Source: CBDCWT01 sp965223305 (GTDB lineage Bacteria; Planctomycetota; Planctomycetia; Pirellulales; Pirellulaceae). Taken from it: a stretch of 64,000 bases of DNA. Positions within the stretch are counted from its first letter, which is position 1. Every line of letters begins with the position of its first letter. Shown here piece by piece: positions 34,835 to 44,500 of this stretch. The DNA lies in the NCBI GenBank assembly GCA_965223305.1, contig CBDCWT010000084.1, positions 186,001-250,000 on the forward strand, in the 5' to 3' direction. Below the pieces are notes generated by a model. The model was not told the DNA's origin and did no database searches. It worked only from the letters and a program-made list of their open reading frames with translations. The translations under genes were made by a program, and so were the position numbers.

Positions 34835-35950
34835 CTAGCCACGCACCACTTTGCTCAGCGCCTCGACAAAAAAGAACTCGCCCCACATGACGGACTCGTC
34901 CACGCCCAGATTCTTCTCGGTGTGATAGACGCCGTGTTTGAGAATGCCCTCCCAGCCGGGGGTGTCTCGGCCCAGATACTCTGGCGAGACCAACGCATCT
35001 AACATGGCGAGCGCGGTTGTCCGGTAGGCGATCGCTTGCGCCGGCGATTTGGTTTGACTGGCCAGGTCGAGCAATCCGCTCGCGGCGATCGCGGCCGCCG
35101 AGCTGTCTTTTTGGCGGCCCCAGGGAGCTGGCTGCGTCAGATCGGCATCAAAGTCCCAGTACGAAACGCGGTCCTCAGGCAGGTTCAGCAGCCAGAACTC
35201 GGCGTTCCTTTCTGCAACCTCTAGGAACTCTTCTGCCCCCGTCAGCGCGTAGACCTGGCTGAATCCATACAGCGACCAAGCCAAGCCGCGTGCCCAACTG
35301 CTGTCCCCACGGAGCCCTTGGTGCGTTGTCTGGCGGAGGAAGGCCCCCGTATCGGTATCGAAGATGCCTTCATGGGCGGTCGAGCCGTTCTCACGCACGA
35401 GGCAGTCTCGTGTCGTGCGGCAATGCGCTGTAGCGATTCGGTTCAGCTCCGCGTCACCCGTCTCACGGGTCGCATAGAAGATGATGGGTACGTTCATCAT
35501 GATGTCGATGAACAGCGAATCCGAGGCGACGAAACTGCACAGGTACTGCCCCTTTTCCTGAAAACGCATCGCGAGCGTCCGGCCGGCTTGGACGAGCACT
35601 TCGTTCAGCCGAGGGTCATCGGTCAGCTCGTACCATGGCCGATAGGTGTTCAAGAAGATGAATCCCAGATCGTGCACGTTGCGGTCGTGCTGCCGATGTT
35701 CTAGCAGCTGCGAGTAGTGCTCGGCTTGCTGGCGCCACCGCTCCTCTCCGGTGCGCCGGTGGAATTGCCACATCATTCCCACCAGGAAGCCGCCGGTCCA
35801 GTCCGTCCACAACTCACCGGAATGGTGCCATCTTCCATCCACGGTGTAGATGGGAAAAAAGTCGGGATGCTTGGCAATCAATGCTGACACCTGTTGTTCG
35901 GCGAACTCGAGGGCCGCGGTGTATTCGTCGGTGCGTTGACCATCAACCAT
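34835..35950 (-). CDS. Glycoside hydrolase family 88 (unsaturated glucuronyl hydrolase)
   Basis: A 371-residue (alpha/alpha)6-barrel protein without a signal peptide. GH88 landmarks are WTDWTGGFLVGMMWQ, RNVHDLGFIFLNTYRPW (catalytic Asp region), DSLFIDIMMNVPIIFYA, RGDSSWARGLAWSLYGF and KDSSAAAIAASGLL. These enzymes remove the 4,5-unsaturated uronic acid left by polysaccharide lyases from glycosaminoglycan, ulvan or similar oligosaccharides, in the cytosol or periplasm. No lyase or sulfatase is adjacent. The ATG at 35950 has GGAG 9 bases upstream; a GTG at 35965 is the alternative. Confidence 0.9.
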   Translation of the reverse strand: MVDGQRTDEYTAALEFAEQQVSALIAKHPDFFPIYTVDGRWHHSGELWTDWTGGFLVGMMWQFHRRTGEERWRQQAEHYSQLLEHRQHDRNVHDLGFIFLNTYRPWYELTDDPRLNEVLVQAGRTLAMRFQEKGQYLCSFVASDSLFIDIMMNVPIIFYATRETGDAELNRIATAHCRTTRDCLVRENGSTAHEGIFDTDTGAFLRQTTHQGLRGDSSWARGLAWSLYGFSQVYALTGAEEFLEVAERNAEFWLLNLPEDRVSYWDFDADLTQPAPWGRQKDSSAAAIAASGLLDLASQTKSPAQAIAYRTTALAMLDALVSPEYLGRDTPGWEGILKHGVYHTEKNLGVDESVMWGEFFFVEALSKVVRG

Positions 35951-36234
35951 CTGAGGGAGCTCCACTCGCTACGTCACCTGACAGCTCGTAACAGCGACGC
36001 AGCGTCCAACCGCCACGTCCCGTTCTTTGTCAATCGTTATCGGCGCCAAGCAGGACGCCTGCCAGCTACGAGTCTATGAGCAATCCGGCCGGCTGAGAAG
36101 TCGTCGGCAGACGGTATTTGCTGGGGCACCTTGTATCCTCCCTTTGTGTCACGTAGTTTCTGTAGTTGGCGGTGGCCAGTATCGAGACACCAGCAACAAA
36201 GAACATCGCGGCGGCATGCCGTCGTCGCTTTCAA
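35951..36234. other. Divergent intergenic region, no recognised element
   Basis: About 280 bases between the GH88 start and trmL. If trmL began at the TTG at 36166 the gap would be smaller. No repeat of the families seen elsewhere is present, making this one of the few repeat-free gaps. Confidence 0.35.
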
Positions 36235-36699
36235 GTGACTGCTCCGACGCTCAACGTAGTGCTCTACCAGCCCGAGATCCCGCAGAATACTGGCAACGTC
36301 GGGCGAACCTGTGTGGCCGTGGGGGCGAAGTTGTGGTTGATCAGGCCTCTCGGATTCCGTGTGGACGAAAAGAGCCTTCGCCGAGCCGGCTTGGATTACT
36401 GGCGGCACTTGGACTGGGAGGTTGTCGACAATTGGGCGGCCGCGACCAAGGCGCTGCCGGCGCGGCGACCCTGGTTCTTCAGCAAGACGGCAGATCGGCT
36501 CTATTGCGACGTGCAGTTCCAACCGGGTGACACGCTCGTGTTCGGCAGCGAGGATGCCGGGTTGCCCCCGTCGTTGCGCGAGCAACACGCTGATCGACTC
36601 TTGCGGATCCCCATCCGTCCGCCCGTGCGCAGCTTGAATCTGGCCAGCTCGGTCGCTGTGGTTGTTTTCGAGGCTGTTCGCCAGTGGGGGCCGGAGTGA
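36235..36699 (+). CDS. trmL: tRNA (cytidine/uridine-2'-O-)-methyltransferase TrmL
   Basis: A 154-residue SPOUT-class enzyme that 2'-O-methylates the wobble nucleotide of tRNA(Leu) isoacceptors. Diagnostic segments are LNVVLYQPEIPQNTGNVGRTC, LIRPLGFRVDEKSLRRAGLDYW, TLVFGSEDAGLPPSL and LRIPIRPPVRSLNLASSVAVV, the last two being the deep-trefoil SAM-binding knot. The GTG at 36235 fits the usual length and begins just before the first conserved strand; a TTG at 36166 would add 23 unlikely residues. The Ldh-family gene starts about 40 bases downstream. Confidence 0.92.
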   Translation: MTAPTLNVVLYQPEIPQNTGNVGRTCVAVGAKLWLIRPLGFRVDEKSLRRAGLDYWRHLDWEVVDNWAAATKALPARRPWFFSKTADRLYCDVQFQPGDTLVFGSEDAGLPPSLREQHADRLLRIPIRPPVRSLNLASSVAVVVFEAVRQWGPE

Positions 36700-36740
36700 A
36701 GTGACCTGTTTTCGTGTACGTGTATGAAGGGAGTGCTGTT

Positions 36741-37781
36741 GTGCCCACTTTCTCCGCCGCCGAGCTTGAGTCATTTGGCCATTCCGTCTTGGCGGCTGGC
36801 GGAGTCACCCCGGAGGAGGCCGCGCGCGTCTCTGCGAGCCTTGTTAATGCCAACCTGCGTGGCTACGAGTCGCACGGCGTGATGCGTTTGCCATCCTATC
36901 TCGATGCGCTCGGCAAGGGCACGATTGTCTCTGGAGCGGAGCTGACAGTTATCAAGGAGTCGGCAACGCACCTCGTCTGTGACGCCAACTGGGGCTTCGG
37001 TCAACTGCAGGCAGAACGTCTCCGCGTTCGTTTGACAGACAAAGCTCGCCAGTCGGGTATGGCGATGGGAACCATGCACCAGTCGGGACACATCGGCCGT
37101 TTAGGGGAATACTGCGAGGCAGCGGCGAGCGACGGGTTGGTCTCCCTATTGGCCGTGAACTCCCACGGTGCTGTCGTCCGCGTCGCGCCGCCGGGCGGCA
37201 AGGCTCCGAGGCTCAGCACCAACCCGCTTGCCATTGGCGTACCACACGAAGACGAGCCGTTGGTACTCGATTTCAGCACGAGTGCGACGGCTGAGGGAAA
37301 AGTACGGGTCAAGAAGATCGCCGGCGAGCAGGTACCTCAGGGGTGGTTGTTAGACAGTCAAGGGCGACCGACGACGGATCCCGATACGCTCTACGGCGAC
37401 CCGCCCGGGTCCATTCTTCCTATGGGCGGCCCGCAGGCGTACAAAGGGTTCGGGCTGAGTCTGATGATCGAAATCCTGACGGGGGCGCTTTCGGGCGGCC
37501 GCTGCGCTCACGAACCACTGCACGCCAAACTGGGGAATTGCGTCTTGATGCTGCTGGTGGATCCGGCTCAGTTTGGTGGCCAAGCACATTTTCGAAGCGA
37601 GGTCGAGCAGCTTGTCGACTACATCAGGAACTGTCCGCGTGCCGAAGGGGTCGACCGCATCACCTTGCCGGGCGACCCTGAGCGGAGGACGCTGGCTGAA
37701 CGGGAGTCGCACGGCATCTTTTTGGACGACGAAAACTGGGCAAAACTGACGGAACTTGCTGAGCGATTGGGGGTGCAGTAG
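36741..37781 (+). CDS. Ldh-family (malate/L-lactate/ureidoglycolate type) dehydrogenase
   Basis: A 346-residue NAD(P)-dependent oxidoreductase of the Ldh_2 family. Conserved blocks are ANLRGYESHGVMRLPSYLDAL with the catalytic His, GFGQLQAERL, HIGRLGEYCEAAASDGLVSL, PPGGKAPRLSTNPLAIGVPH, LDFSTSATAEGKVRV and AYKGFGLSLMIEILTGALSG. Substrates across the family include malate, L-sulfolactate, 2,3-diketo-gulonate and ureidoglycolate; none can be picked here. The GTG at 36741 has AAGGGAG at 8 bases and is preferred over a GTG at 36714. A family C hairpin array follows immediately. Confidence 0.88.
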   Translation: MPTFSAAELESFGHSVLAAGGVTPEEAARVSASLVNANLRGYESHGVMRLPSYLDALGKGTIVSGAELTVIKESATHLVCDANWGFGQLQAERLRVRLTDKARQSGMAMGTMHQSGHIGRLGEYCEAAASDGLVSLLAVNSHGAVVRVAPPGGKAPRLSTNPLAIGVPHEDEPLVLDFSTSATAEGKVRVKKIAGEQVPQGWLLDSQGRPTTDPDTLYGDPPGSILPMGGPQAYKGFGLSLMIEILTGALSGGRCAHEPLHAKLGNCVLMLLVDPAQFGGQAHFRSEVEQLVDYIRNCPRAEGVDRITLPGDPERRTLAERESHGIFLDDENWAKLTELAERLGVQ

Positions 37782-37793
37782 TATGCCTGCAAA

Positions 37794-37929
37794 GTAGCAG
37801 GCACGCTCCGCGTGCCGTCCGCCATTGAAAGCGGTTACGGCACACGGAGTGTGCCTACTACTTTGGGTCACGGCACACGGAGTGTGCCTACTACCTTGGG
37901 TTACGGCACACGGAGTGTGCTTACTACTT
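37794..37929. repeat. Tandem array of GGCACACGGAGTGTGCC hairpins (family C)
   Basis: Four hairpins. The first is the GGCACGCTCCGCGTGCC variant, followed by GTCCGCCATTGAAAGCGG and then three GGCACACGGAGTGTGCC/T units with TACTACTTTGGGT(C/T)AC spacers. The order and spacers match the array at 9027-9153, showing the whole array moves or duplicates as a unit. It lies between the Ldh-family gene and nth. Confidence 0.87.
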
Positions 37930-37954
37930 TTGTCGTCTGGGGAAGGGATGACCG

Positions 37955-38605
37955 ATGACCACAGCTTTGGCGAACAAGCGGCACGCGGCCAAAGTCGTGC
38001 GAGGGCTAAAGCGCGACTACGGGGACGCTAAGTGTGCGCTCCACCATAACGATGCGGTTCAGCTGCTGATTGCCACGATCCTCTCCGCCCAATGTACTGA
38101 TGAGCGCGTCAACATTGTCACGCGCGAGCTGTTCACTAAGTGTCCAACTGCTGCTGATCTGGCCGCCTTGCCGCTGAAACGCCTGGAAAAGTTGATCCAA
38201 AGCACAGGGTTTTTTCGAAACAAGGCCAAGAACATCAAAGCCTGTTGCCAGCAGCTTGTGGCGGAATATGATGGCCAAGTCCCGCGGGAACTGGACGCCT
38301 TGGTCGCTCTGCCGGGTGTGGGGCGAAAAACTGCCAACGTGGTTCTTGGCACCGCCTTCGGGTTGGCGACGGGGGTCGTCGTCGACACCCACGTCGGCCG
38401 AATTAGCCGCCGCTTGGGGCTGACAACCAACAAAGATCCAGTCAAGATAGAACGAGATCTCGTCGAACTGCTTCCGCGCAAAGAGTGGATCGATTATTCT
38501 CATCGGATGATTCACCATGGCAGGCGGGTCTGCAAAGCTCGCAGACCGCTCTGTGATGAGTGCTCGCTAAGCAGGTTTTGTCCAAGGATGGGTGTGGGAA
38601 CGTAG
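37955..38605 (+). CDS. nth: Endonuclease III
   Basis: A 216-residue base-excision repair glycosylase/AP lyase acting on oxidised pyrimidines. It has the helix-hairpin-helix LVALPGVGRKTANVVLG with the catalytic Lys, the catalytic Asp in VVDTHVGRISRRLGL, and the C-terminal [4Fe-4S] ligands in CKARRPLCDECSLSRFC. An ATG at 37955 is preceded by GGAAGGGATGACC. The iron-sulfur Cys spacing (6-2-5) is canonical. dcd starts 41 bases after its stop. Confidence 0.95.
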   Translation: MTTALANKRHAAKVVRGLKRDYGDAKCALHHNDAVQLLIATILSAQCTDERVNIVTRELFTKCPTAADLAALPLKRLEKLIQSTGFFRNKAKNIKACCQQLVAEYDGQVPRELDALVALPGVGRKTANVVLGTAFGLATGVVVDTHVGRISRRLGLTTNKDPVKIERDLVELLPRKEWIDYSHRMIHHGRRVCKARRPLCDECSLSRFCPRMGVGT

Positions 38606-38646
38606 GGGCATTCGCAACGCGTCTTGGCTTTCTGATCGGGGTGGCC

Positions 38647-39222
38647 ATGATCCTATCGGGCAATGAAATCCGTCGGCAACTGGGCACAAATATCTTCATC
38701 GACCCGTTTCGCGAAGGTCAGCTGAATCCGAACAGCTACAACCTGGCCCTGCATGACGAGGTAATGGTCTATGAAGAGGTGGTGCTCGACATGCGCCAGT
38801 CAAACCGGGTCCGCAGGATACCGGTACCCGAAGAGGGACTGGTGCTCAGCCCGAATCAGCTCTATCTGGGGCGAACCGCGGAGTACACCGAGACGCACAA
38901 CCTCGTTCCAATGATCGAAGGTCGTTCTTCCGTTGGCAGGTTGGGTTTGTTTGTGCACGTCACAGCTGGTTTCGGAGACGTCGGGTTCAAAGGTTACTGG
39001 ACGTTGGAGATGTTTGCAGTCCAGCCGGTACGAGTCTATCCCGGCATTCCCATCTGCCAGATCTTCTACCATCAGATCGAAGGTGTGATTTCCGAGTACG
39101 ACAGCGAGAAATACCAGAACGCAGACGACATCCAACCCAGCCTGTTGTACAAGGAGTTGAACCCCAAGGCCGAACGTGACGACCCGCAACTGGTCTTCGA
39201 GTTCGGCTCCCGACGCTCTTGA
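38647..39222 (+). CDS. dcd: dCTP deaminase
   Basis: A 191-residue homotrimeric dUTPase-fold enzyme converting dCTP to dUTP for thymidylate synthesis. Typical blocks are LNPNSYNLALHDEV, NLVPMIEGRSSVGRLGLFVHVTAGFGDVGFKGYWTLE (the active-site Ser-Arg and catalytic Glu region) and YPGIPICQIFYHQIEG. A bifunctional dCTP deaminase/dUTPase cannot be excluded from sequence alone. The ATG at 38647 gives the family's MILSGNEI start; the longer frame overlaps nth. It converges on the porin gene across a repeat-filled gap. Confidence 0.94.
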   Translation: MILSGNEIRRQLGTNIFIDPFREGQLNPNSYNLALHDEVMVYEEVVLDMRQSNRVRRIPVPEEGLVLSPNQLYLGRTAEYTETHNLVPMIEGRSSVGRLGLFVHVTAGFGDVGFKGYWTLEMFAVQPVRVYPGIPICQIFYHQIEGVISEYDSEKYQNADDIQPSLLYKELNPKAERDDPQLVFEFGSRRS

Positions 39223-39287
39223 GATCGCGGGTGTAGCCTTGTCGCGGAACGCGGGGGATCGCTTGTGCTTGGAAGGCGAGAGCTCGT

Positions 39288-39436
39288 CTCGGGAGGGCGA
39301 GGCTCCTGCCGAGCCGCAGCGCTCCTCGAGCGGTAACGTTGACGTCGCGCTATCGGCTCAATCGTAACCCGACGCGTCAGCGAGGGAAAATTTGCGGTGG
39401 TACACCAACTCCCCCTCGCTGACGCCTCGGGTTACG
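39288..39436. repeat. GGAGGGCGAGGCTCC repeat followed by hairpin repeat family B
   Basis: At 39288-39318 is CTCGGGAGGGCGAGGCTCC. At 39364-39436 is a family B inverted repeat in a variant form with GTAACCCGACGCGTCAGCG and CGCTGACGCCTCGGGTTAC; paired changes on both arms keep the stem, which suggests the hairpin itself is maintained. The outer flank GAAAAGCACCAACTTC is also present. Confidence 0.8.
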
Positions 39437-39515
39437 AAATGCCTGGCGAATTCGCCTGCTGCGCAGCGAAAAGCACCAACTTCAAAGAGCGTCAGCGAGC
39501 CCCCTCCGCACCCTA

Positions 39516-39692
39516 GCCCGGATTATTCATGAAGATCGTCGCGAGAGGTTGTAAGTACGTTCGTGGCAAGGAAAGCGAGCAATTCTCCCGCAGGCGTATT
39601 TGAAGCAATACGTCGAGGGAGAATTGTTAAGCATGACGAAGCCACGGATGGACTTACGACCTCGCAGCAGATCGCTCATGAATAATTCGGGC
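39516..39692 (-). mobile_element. 177-bp palindromic MITE-like element, copy 5
   Basis: One base longer than the other copies because of an extra T in the apex stem (CGTATTTG). TA flanks both sides (39514-39515 and 39693-39694). On the minus strand its edge again forms the TAG stop codon (39692-39694) of the adjacent gene, here the porin. Confidence 0.85.
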
Positions 39693-41053
39693 TAGTACAA
39701 CAGAATCGCGTCGAAGGCCGCGGTTAACTGGCTGTCTTTGGTGTAGTCGTCGTATGGCGCGACTTCGGTACCGTCAGACCAATCGAATCGCATTTCGGGG
39801 CGGACGATGATGTTCGCTGTCGGCGTCCAGTTCAGTCCGACGCTGACGTTGTAGTAGTTCCCAGCGAACGAGCTCGAAGTCAGGCCGCCCGGCAGCACCG
39901 GACCACCCACGCCGTTGCGCAGCGGCACGGTATAGAGTCGCGAGCCGTCGTCGTCCCGGAACCACTCGGCCCGGGCACCGAAAGTCCAGCAATCGTTGAG
40001 CGAATAGAACAAGTACTGGTTGATGCCGTACCATTCTTCGTCGATGGGCGTGCCGTCGTAGTTGTTCCAGCCGTTGTCGTGTTGCAGCACGTACTCCCAG
40101 CTATCGTTAATGTGATAGCGGAAGACGATACTGTACAGCGTACGTGTGTGATCGCTAACGCCGGTGACGCCGTCTTCGTCACCATAGATAACCGTGGCCG
40201 TCAGTTCAAACTGCTCGCTACGAGGTGTAAAAGTGAGCCCACCTAGGAACGCAGCCCGGTCGGTAACGGCATCGAACTTGTCCCAGCCGTTTACCAGGCC
40301 GGCATGGGCGACCAAATTGTCGTTAAGCTGCCAGGTGATTAAACCGCCAGTATGCGTGAAGGGCTCGCCGTACTGCATGGTGTAGGCGTGCGAGTAAAAG
40401 AAGTTATCCGGGGCCGTGACGGTCTCGTTGCCAATGATCGTGTAGAAGTGGCCGACCTTGAGCGACATGTTTCCGAAAGCCACTTCACCGTAGGCTTGAG
40501 GTAGCGCCAGACCGTACTGGTTGCCGCGGCGATTCCAGTGCCGGCTACCGTCGTCTCGCAACTCCAGACCGGCGGCACGCGTAAAAAAGTAGTCCGTGCC
40601 GAACAAGAAATCGACTCGGCCACCCCACTGCAGTCCGTGACCACCTCGCTCCACATCGCGACCGAAAGTCATGTAGAACTGATTTGCCTGGAAGTTCGAG
40701 CGGTCGTTGAAGGTGATCGGGCCGTTGATGCGCGTCGCTGGACTGTCAGCGTTCGCCGTGGCCCCTGCCGCCAGCCAACCGGTGAGTTGCCAGCCACCGG
40801 CTGTTTCAGGGAAAAGTCGCCACGGCTGATCGGAGTCGCAATCTCCACAAGAGTTGCATCCTCCGCAGGCAGACCCCTTTCCGCCGCCCTTTGAGCCCTT
40901 GCTGCTGGGCGGATGCACGACGGCTCCAAAGGAAGTGACGTCGGCGGAGAGGCTATCTGAGATTGAATAGGTCCGTGACGTCTGGGCACTGGCCGCGGTC
41001 GTACAGGTGACCAGGATCGCGGCAACTAAGGCCCAGTTCAGCTTGCAGTTCAT
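39692..41053 (-). CDS. Outer-membrane beta-barrel porin-like protein (BBP2-type)
   Basis: A 453-residue exported protein. The signal peptide (LNWALVAAILVTCTTAASA) is followed by a linker holding a Cys-rich stretch (ACGGCNSCGDCDSD, ~residues 61-75), then a beta-barrel of alternating aromatic strands: WQLTGWLAAGATANAD, NQFYMTFGRDVERGGHGLQWGGRVDFLFGTDYFF, LALPQAYGEVAFGNMSLKVGHFYTIIGNE and repeated short strands up to WTPTANIIVRPEMRFDWSDG. This matches planctomycete BBP2/putative porins. It would form an outer-membrane channel of unknown selectivity. The stop codon coincides with the edge of a palindromic element. Confidence 0.85.
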   Translation of the reverse strand: MNCKLNWALVAAILVTCTTAASAQTSRTYSISDSLSADVTSFGAVVHPPSSKGSKGGGKGSACGGCNSCGDCDSDQPWRLFPETAGGWQLTGWLAAGATANADSPATRINGPITFNDRSNFQANQFYMTFGRDVERGGHGLQWGGRVDFLFGTDYFFTRAAGLELRDDGSRHWNRRGNQYGLALPQAYGEVAFGNMSLKVGHFYTIIGNETVTAPDNFFYSHAYTMQYGEPFTHTGGLITWQLNDNLVAHAGLVNGWDKFDAVTDRAAFLGGLTFTPRSEQFELTATVIYGDEDGVTGVSDHTRTLYSIVFRYHINDSWEYVLQHDNGWNNYDGTPIDEEWYGINQYLFYSLNDCWTFGARAEWFRDDDGSRLYTVPLRNGVGGPVLPGGLTSSSFAGNYYNVSVGLNWTPTANIIVRPEMRFDWSDGTEVAPYDDYTKDSQLTAAFDAILLY

Positions 41054-41345
41054 GACTGTTAATCTCCTTCACGCGTGGGGCCTGCCGGCGCCAGATGCGG
41101 GTGTCCAGCGCACGCCACGACGATGCCTGCTAGGCAGACTTATCGATTCAATTGATTAATCTCTTCGTTCCGGTCAAAGCCGGAAATTCAATAATCGTGG
41201 CACACCCGGTAATCAGGACGTAAATTAACAGAATTGCGTAGATTCTCTGCTTTGCCGCTTGGGGAAGTGTGACGCTGGGATCGCGATTCCCTTGGGTTTT
41301 CGTGCCCCAAGCCGTTGAGTTTTGAAGTTCCGCTCTTGGCTCAAT

Positions 41346-41420
41346 CGGAACCCGAAGCGTCAGCGAGGGAGTGACTTGGGTTGGTACACTAACTCCCCCT
41401 CGCTTACGCTTCGGGTTCCG
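41346..41420. repeat. Hairpin repeat family B
   Basis: CGGAACCCGAAGCGTCAGCG and CGCTTACGCTTCGGGTTCCG arms around GTGACTTGGGTTGGTACAC. The outer layer (GAAGTTCCGCTC / AGCGCAACTTC at ~41325 and ~41468) is preserved, so the full element is about 155 bases. It lies in the divergent gap (41054-41545) between the porin and heme-protein genes, where it may affect both promoters; the rest of the gap shows nothing recognisable. Confidence 0.85.
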
Positions 41421-41545
41421 AAAAACGCGGCGAAGTTGACATCTTGTCTCCACCAGACAGCGAAAAGCGCAACTTCCAAGAGTCGTTACTTTGAACAAAC
41501 CACACGCCTGGCAACGTTGAAATCACGAAGTCGGAGAATCCGCCC

Positions 41546-44500
41546 ATGACACCCGCATTCCGATTGGGACTCTCGTCTTTGCTGGCGGTGGTTCTGTTTC
41601 ATGCCCATTCGATCGCGCAATCGACTGCTCTGCCGCAGCGAGCTGGCCAGACTCGGCTGGCAGCCGAGCTGCCGCGAGTCCCTGCCACCGAGCCGGCAGA
41701 CGTAGCTCAGACTTTTCGCTTGCTCGATGGATTTCAACTCGAGCTACTGGCAGCCGAGCCGCTGGTGACCGACCCGGTTGCCATCAAGTATGACGAGAAT
41801 GGGCTGGCATACGTCGCGGAGATGGGCGACTACCCGTACTCCGACAAATCCCATGACCGTCCCCACGCAGAGCAGACGTCACTTCCTTTAGGGCGAATTC
41901 GCGTGCTGGAAGACACCGACGGTGACGGTCGCTTTGACAAGAGCACTCTCTTCGCAGAGGAGATGTCATGGCCCACCGGGTTGGCGTTGTGGAAGGGTGG
42001 TGTCTTCGTCACAAGTACTCCCGACATCATCTATCTGAAGGATATCGACGGAGATCGACAGGCGGATGTACGGCGGGTGGTCTACACCGGATTCCGCAAG
42101 TTCAACGTGCAGGCAGTGATCAACAATCTGCAGTGGGGTCTTGACCATTTGATCTATGGAGCCGGCTCATCAAACGGCGGCGAGATTCGCCCGGGTGACG
42201 CACTAGATGCCGATCCCGTGCGGATCAGGCGGGGCGATTTTCGTTTCGATCCGGCCGGCAAGACCTTCGAGGCGATTACCGGCGGAGCCCGTTTTGGGAA
42301 CACTTTCGACGACTGGGGCAACCGCTTCCTCTGCGACATTCGTAATCCGGTCCAGCAGGTTGTGCTGCAGAACCGCTACCTCGCCCGAAACTCACTGTTG
42401 TCGGTTCGCTCAGCGCTGCACGACGCCGCACCGTCCGGCGGCGAGGTGCAGGTCTTTCGGGCTAGTCCCCCGGAAGCGTGGAGAGTGATCAACTCGCAAC
42501 GCCTCGCCAGCGATCCCGACAGCACTTCGCCGAACAGCGAGAAGGTACCGGCCGGTTTTCTGACTTCCTCCAGCGGAGTCACCGTTTATCGCGGGGCAGC
42601 GTATCCAGAGCGGTACTACGGCAATGTCTTCGTGGGTGACGTTGCCGGCAACGTTGCGCTGCGCTACAAGCTGCAGCCGCGCGGGCCGTCGATTGCAGCC
42701 GAGAGAGTTTACGGCGAGTTTGAATTCCTTGCGTCGACAGACAACTGGTTTCGCCCGGTGAATTTCGCCAACGCGCCCGACGGCACGTTGCATGTCCTTG
42801 ATATGTACCGCGAGACGATTGAACATCCCTGGTCGATTCCCGACGACATCAAAGCCCACTTGGACCTTGTCAGCGGCAGGGATCGCGGCCGCATTTATCG
42901 CCTGGTCCCCGCCCGCTACCGCCGTGGATTCACCGCACCGCAGCAGCCGCGCCTAGGGAGTGCCTCCGCAGAACAGCTCGTCGCCGAGCTCGCCAATCCC
43001 AACTCCTGGTGGCGTGATACGGCCCATCGACTGATCTTCGAGCGTCAGGACCGGCAGTGCATTCCCCACTTGCGAAGGCTGCTTGCTGAAAGTAACTCGG
43101 CCATCGCACGGTTGCACGCATTGTGGTCCCTAGTGGGGCTCGATGCAATCGACGCGGCCGACATCGCTCGCGCGCTGACAGATTCGTCAGCGGAGGTGCG
43201 CCGTCACGCAGTTCGCCTGGCGGAGCCGCTACTCCAGCAGTCCACGACTCTGGCTCAGGCGGTACTAGATGCGGCCGACGATCCGGATAGGGGAGTACGG
43301 TTTCAGACTGCCTTGACGCTGGGCGAGTTGGAGAACGAGCGGGCAACTCATGCGTTGGTTCGGATTGCGCGACGCGATGGTGAGGATAACTGGGTTCGGC
43401 TGGCGATCCTCAGTTCGCTGTCGAACTCGACGGCGACCTTTCTCGTCGAACTGCTGTCGCATGCTGAGTTTGCCGCCGGTGGCGCTGGACAAGCGATGGT
43501 CGAGCAGCTGAGCCACGCAGTTGGGCTCGGAGAATCAAACACTAGTATCCAGCAGGTGCTTGTGGCGGCGGCGAGCGACCAGCTGAGTTCACAGCCCGCG
43601 CTGCAAGCAGTCGTGGTCCGCGCGCTTGGAGCTGGCTTGCGATCTACGGGACGAGATCTGGTTCAGTTTACCTCCGGATCGAGCAAGCATGCGAAGCTGC
43701 TTACAGAGTCGCTTGCTGCGGCACATCGCGTTGTCATCGATCGCACTGCTCCGTCGGCACGTCGCGTCGCGGCGATCGAACTCGTGGGCTACGACAGCTT
43801 TGACTCGGCGCGGCCCACGTTGATGGCACTACTAGAGGCCCAACAACCGCAAATCATCCAGTCTGCGGTGATCGATGCACTGGCCGGGTTCCGGCACTCC
43901 GGAGTCGCGGACGCCTTGTTGGCGGAGTACGCAGCGCTGACTCCCCCCTTGCGCAAAAAGGTAGTGCAAGCACTTCTCGCGCGGTACGACCGTTTGCCGA
44001 AGCTCGTTGAGGCGGTGGCACAACGCCGGGTCTCGCCGACGCTGATTTCGGCTTCTCAGCGGCGACGGATTCTCAGCAGCGATGACCAGGCGATGGTCGA
44101 GCTGGCTACCGAGTTGTTTGCGGCGGACGCACCGAGTCCACGGCGGCAGGTCGTAGAAAAGTACCAGGCGGCGCTTTCCTTGGTTCCCGATTTCACGCGG
44201 GGACAGATTGTCTACCGGCGCGAGTGCCGCAACTGCCATCGCCTCGGCGCGGACGGATTCGAGGTAGGGCCCAACCTGGCGACGATTCGTCATCGCAGCG
44301 CTGCAGACGTGATGCTGCATATCCTAGACCCGAACCGTGAGGTCTCGCCAAATTACATGGAGTATGCCGTGGTGACTGCAGACGGACGAGTTGCCACGGG
44401 GACCATTGTGGCGGAGACGGCGATTGCCCTCACGCTGCGCGGTGCGGAAGACAAGGAGCAGACGATTCTGCGTCGAGATATCAGCGAGATTAGCGGGACT

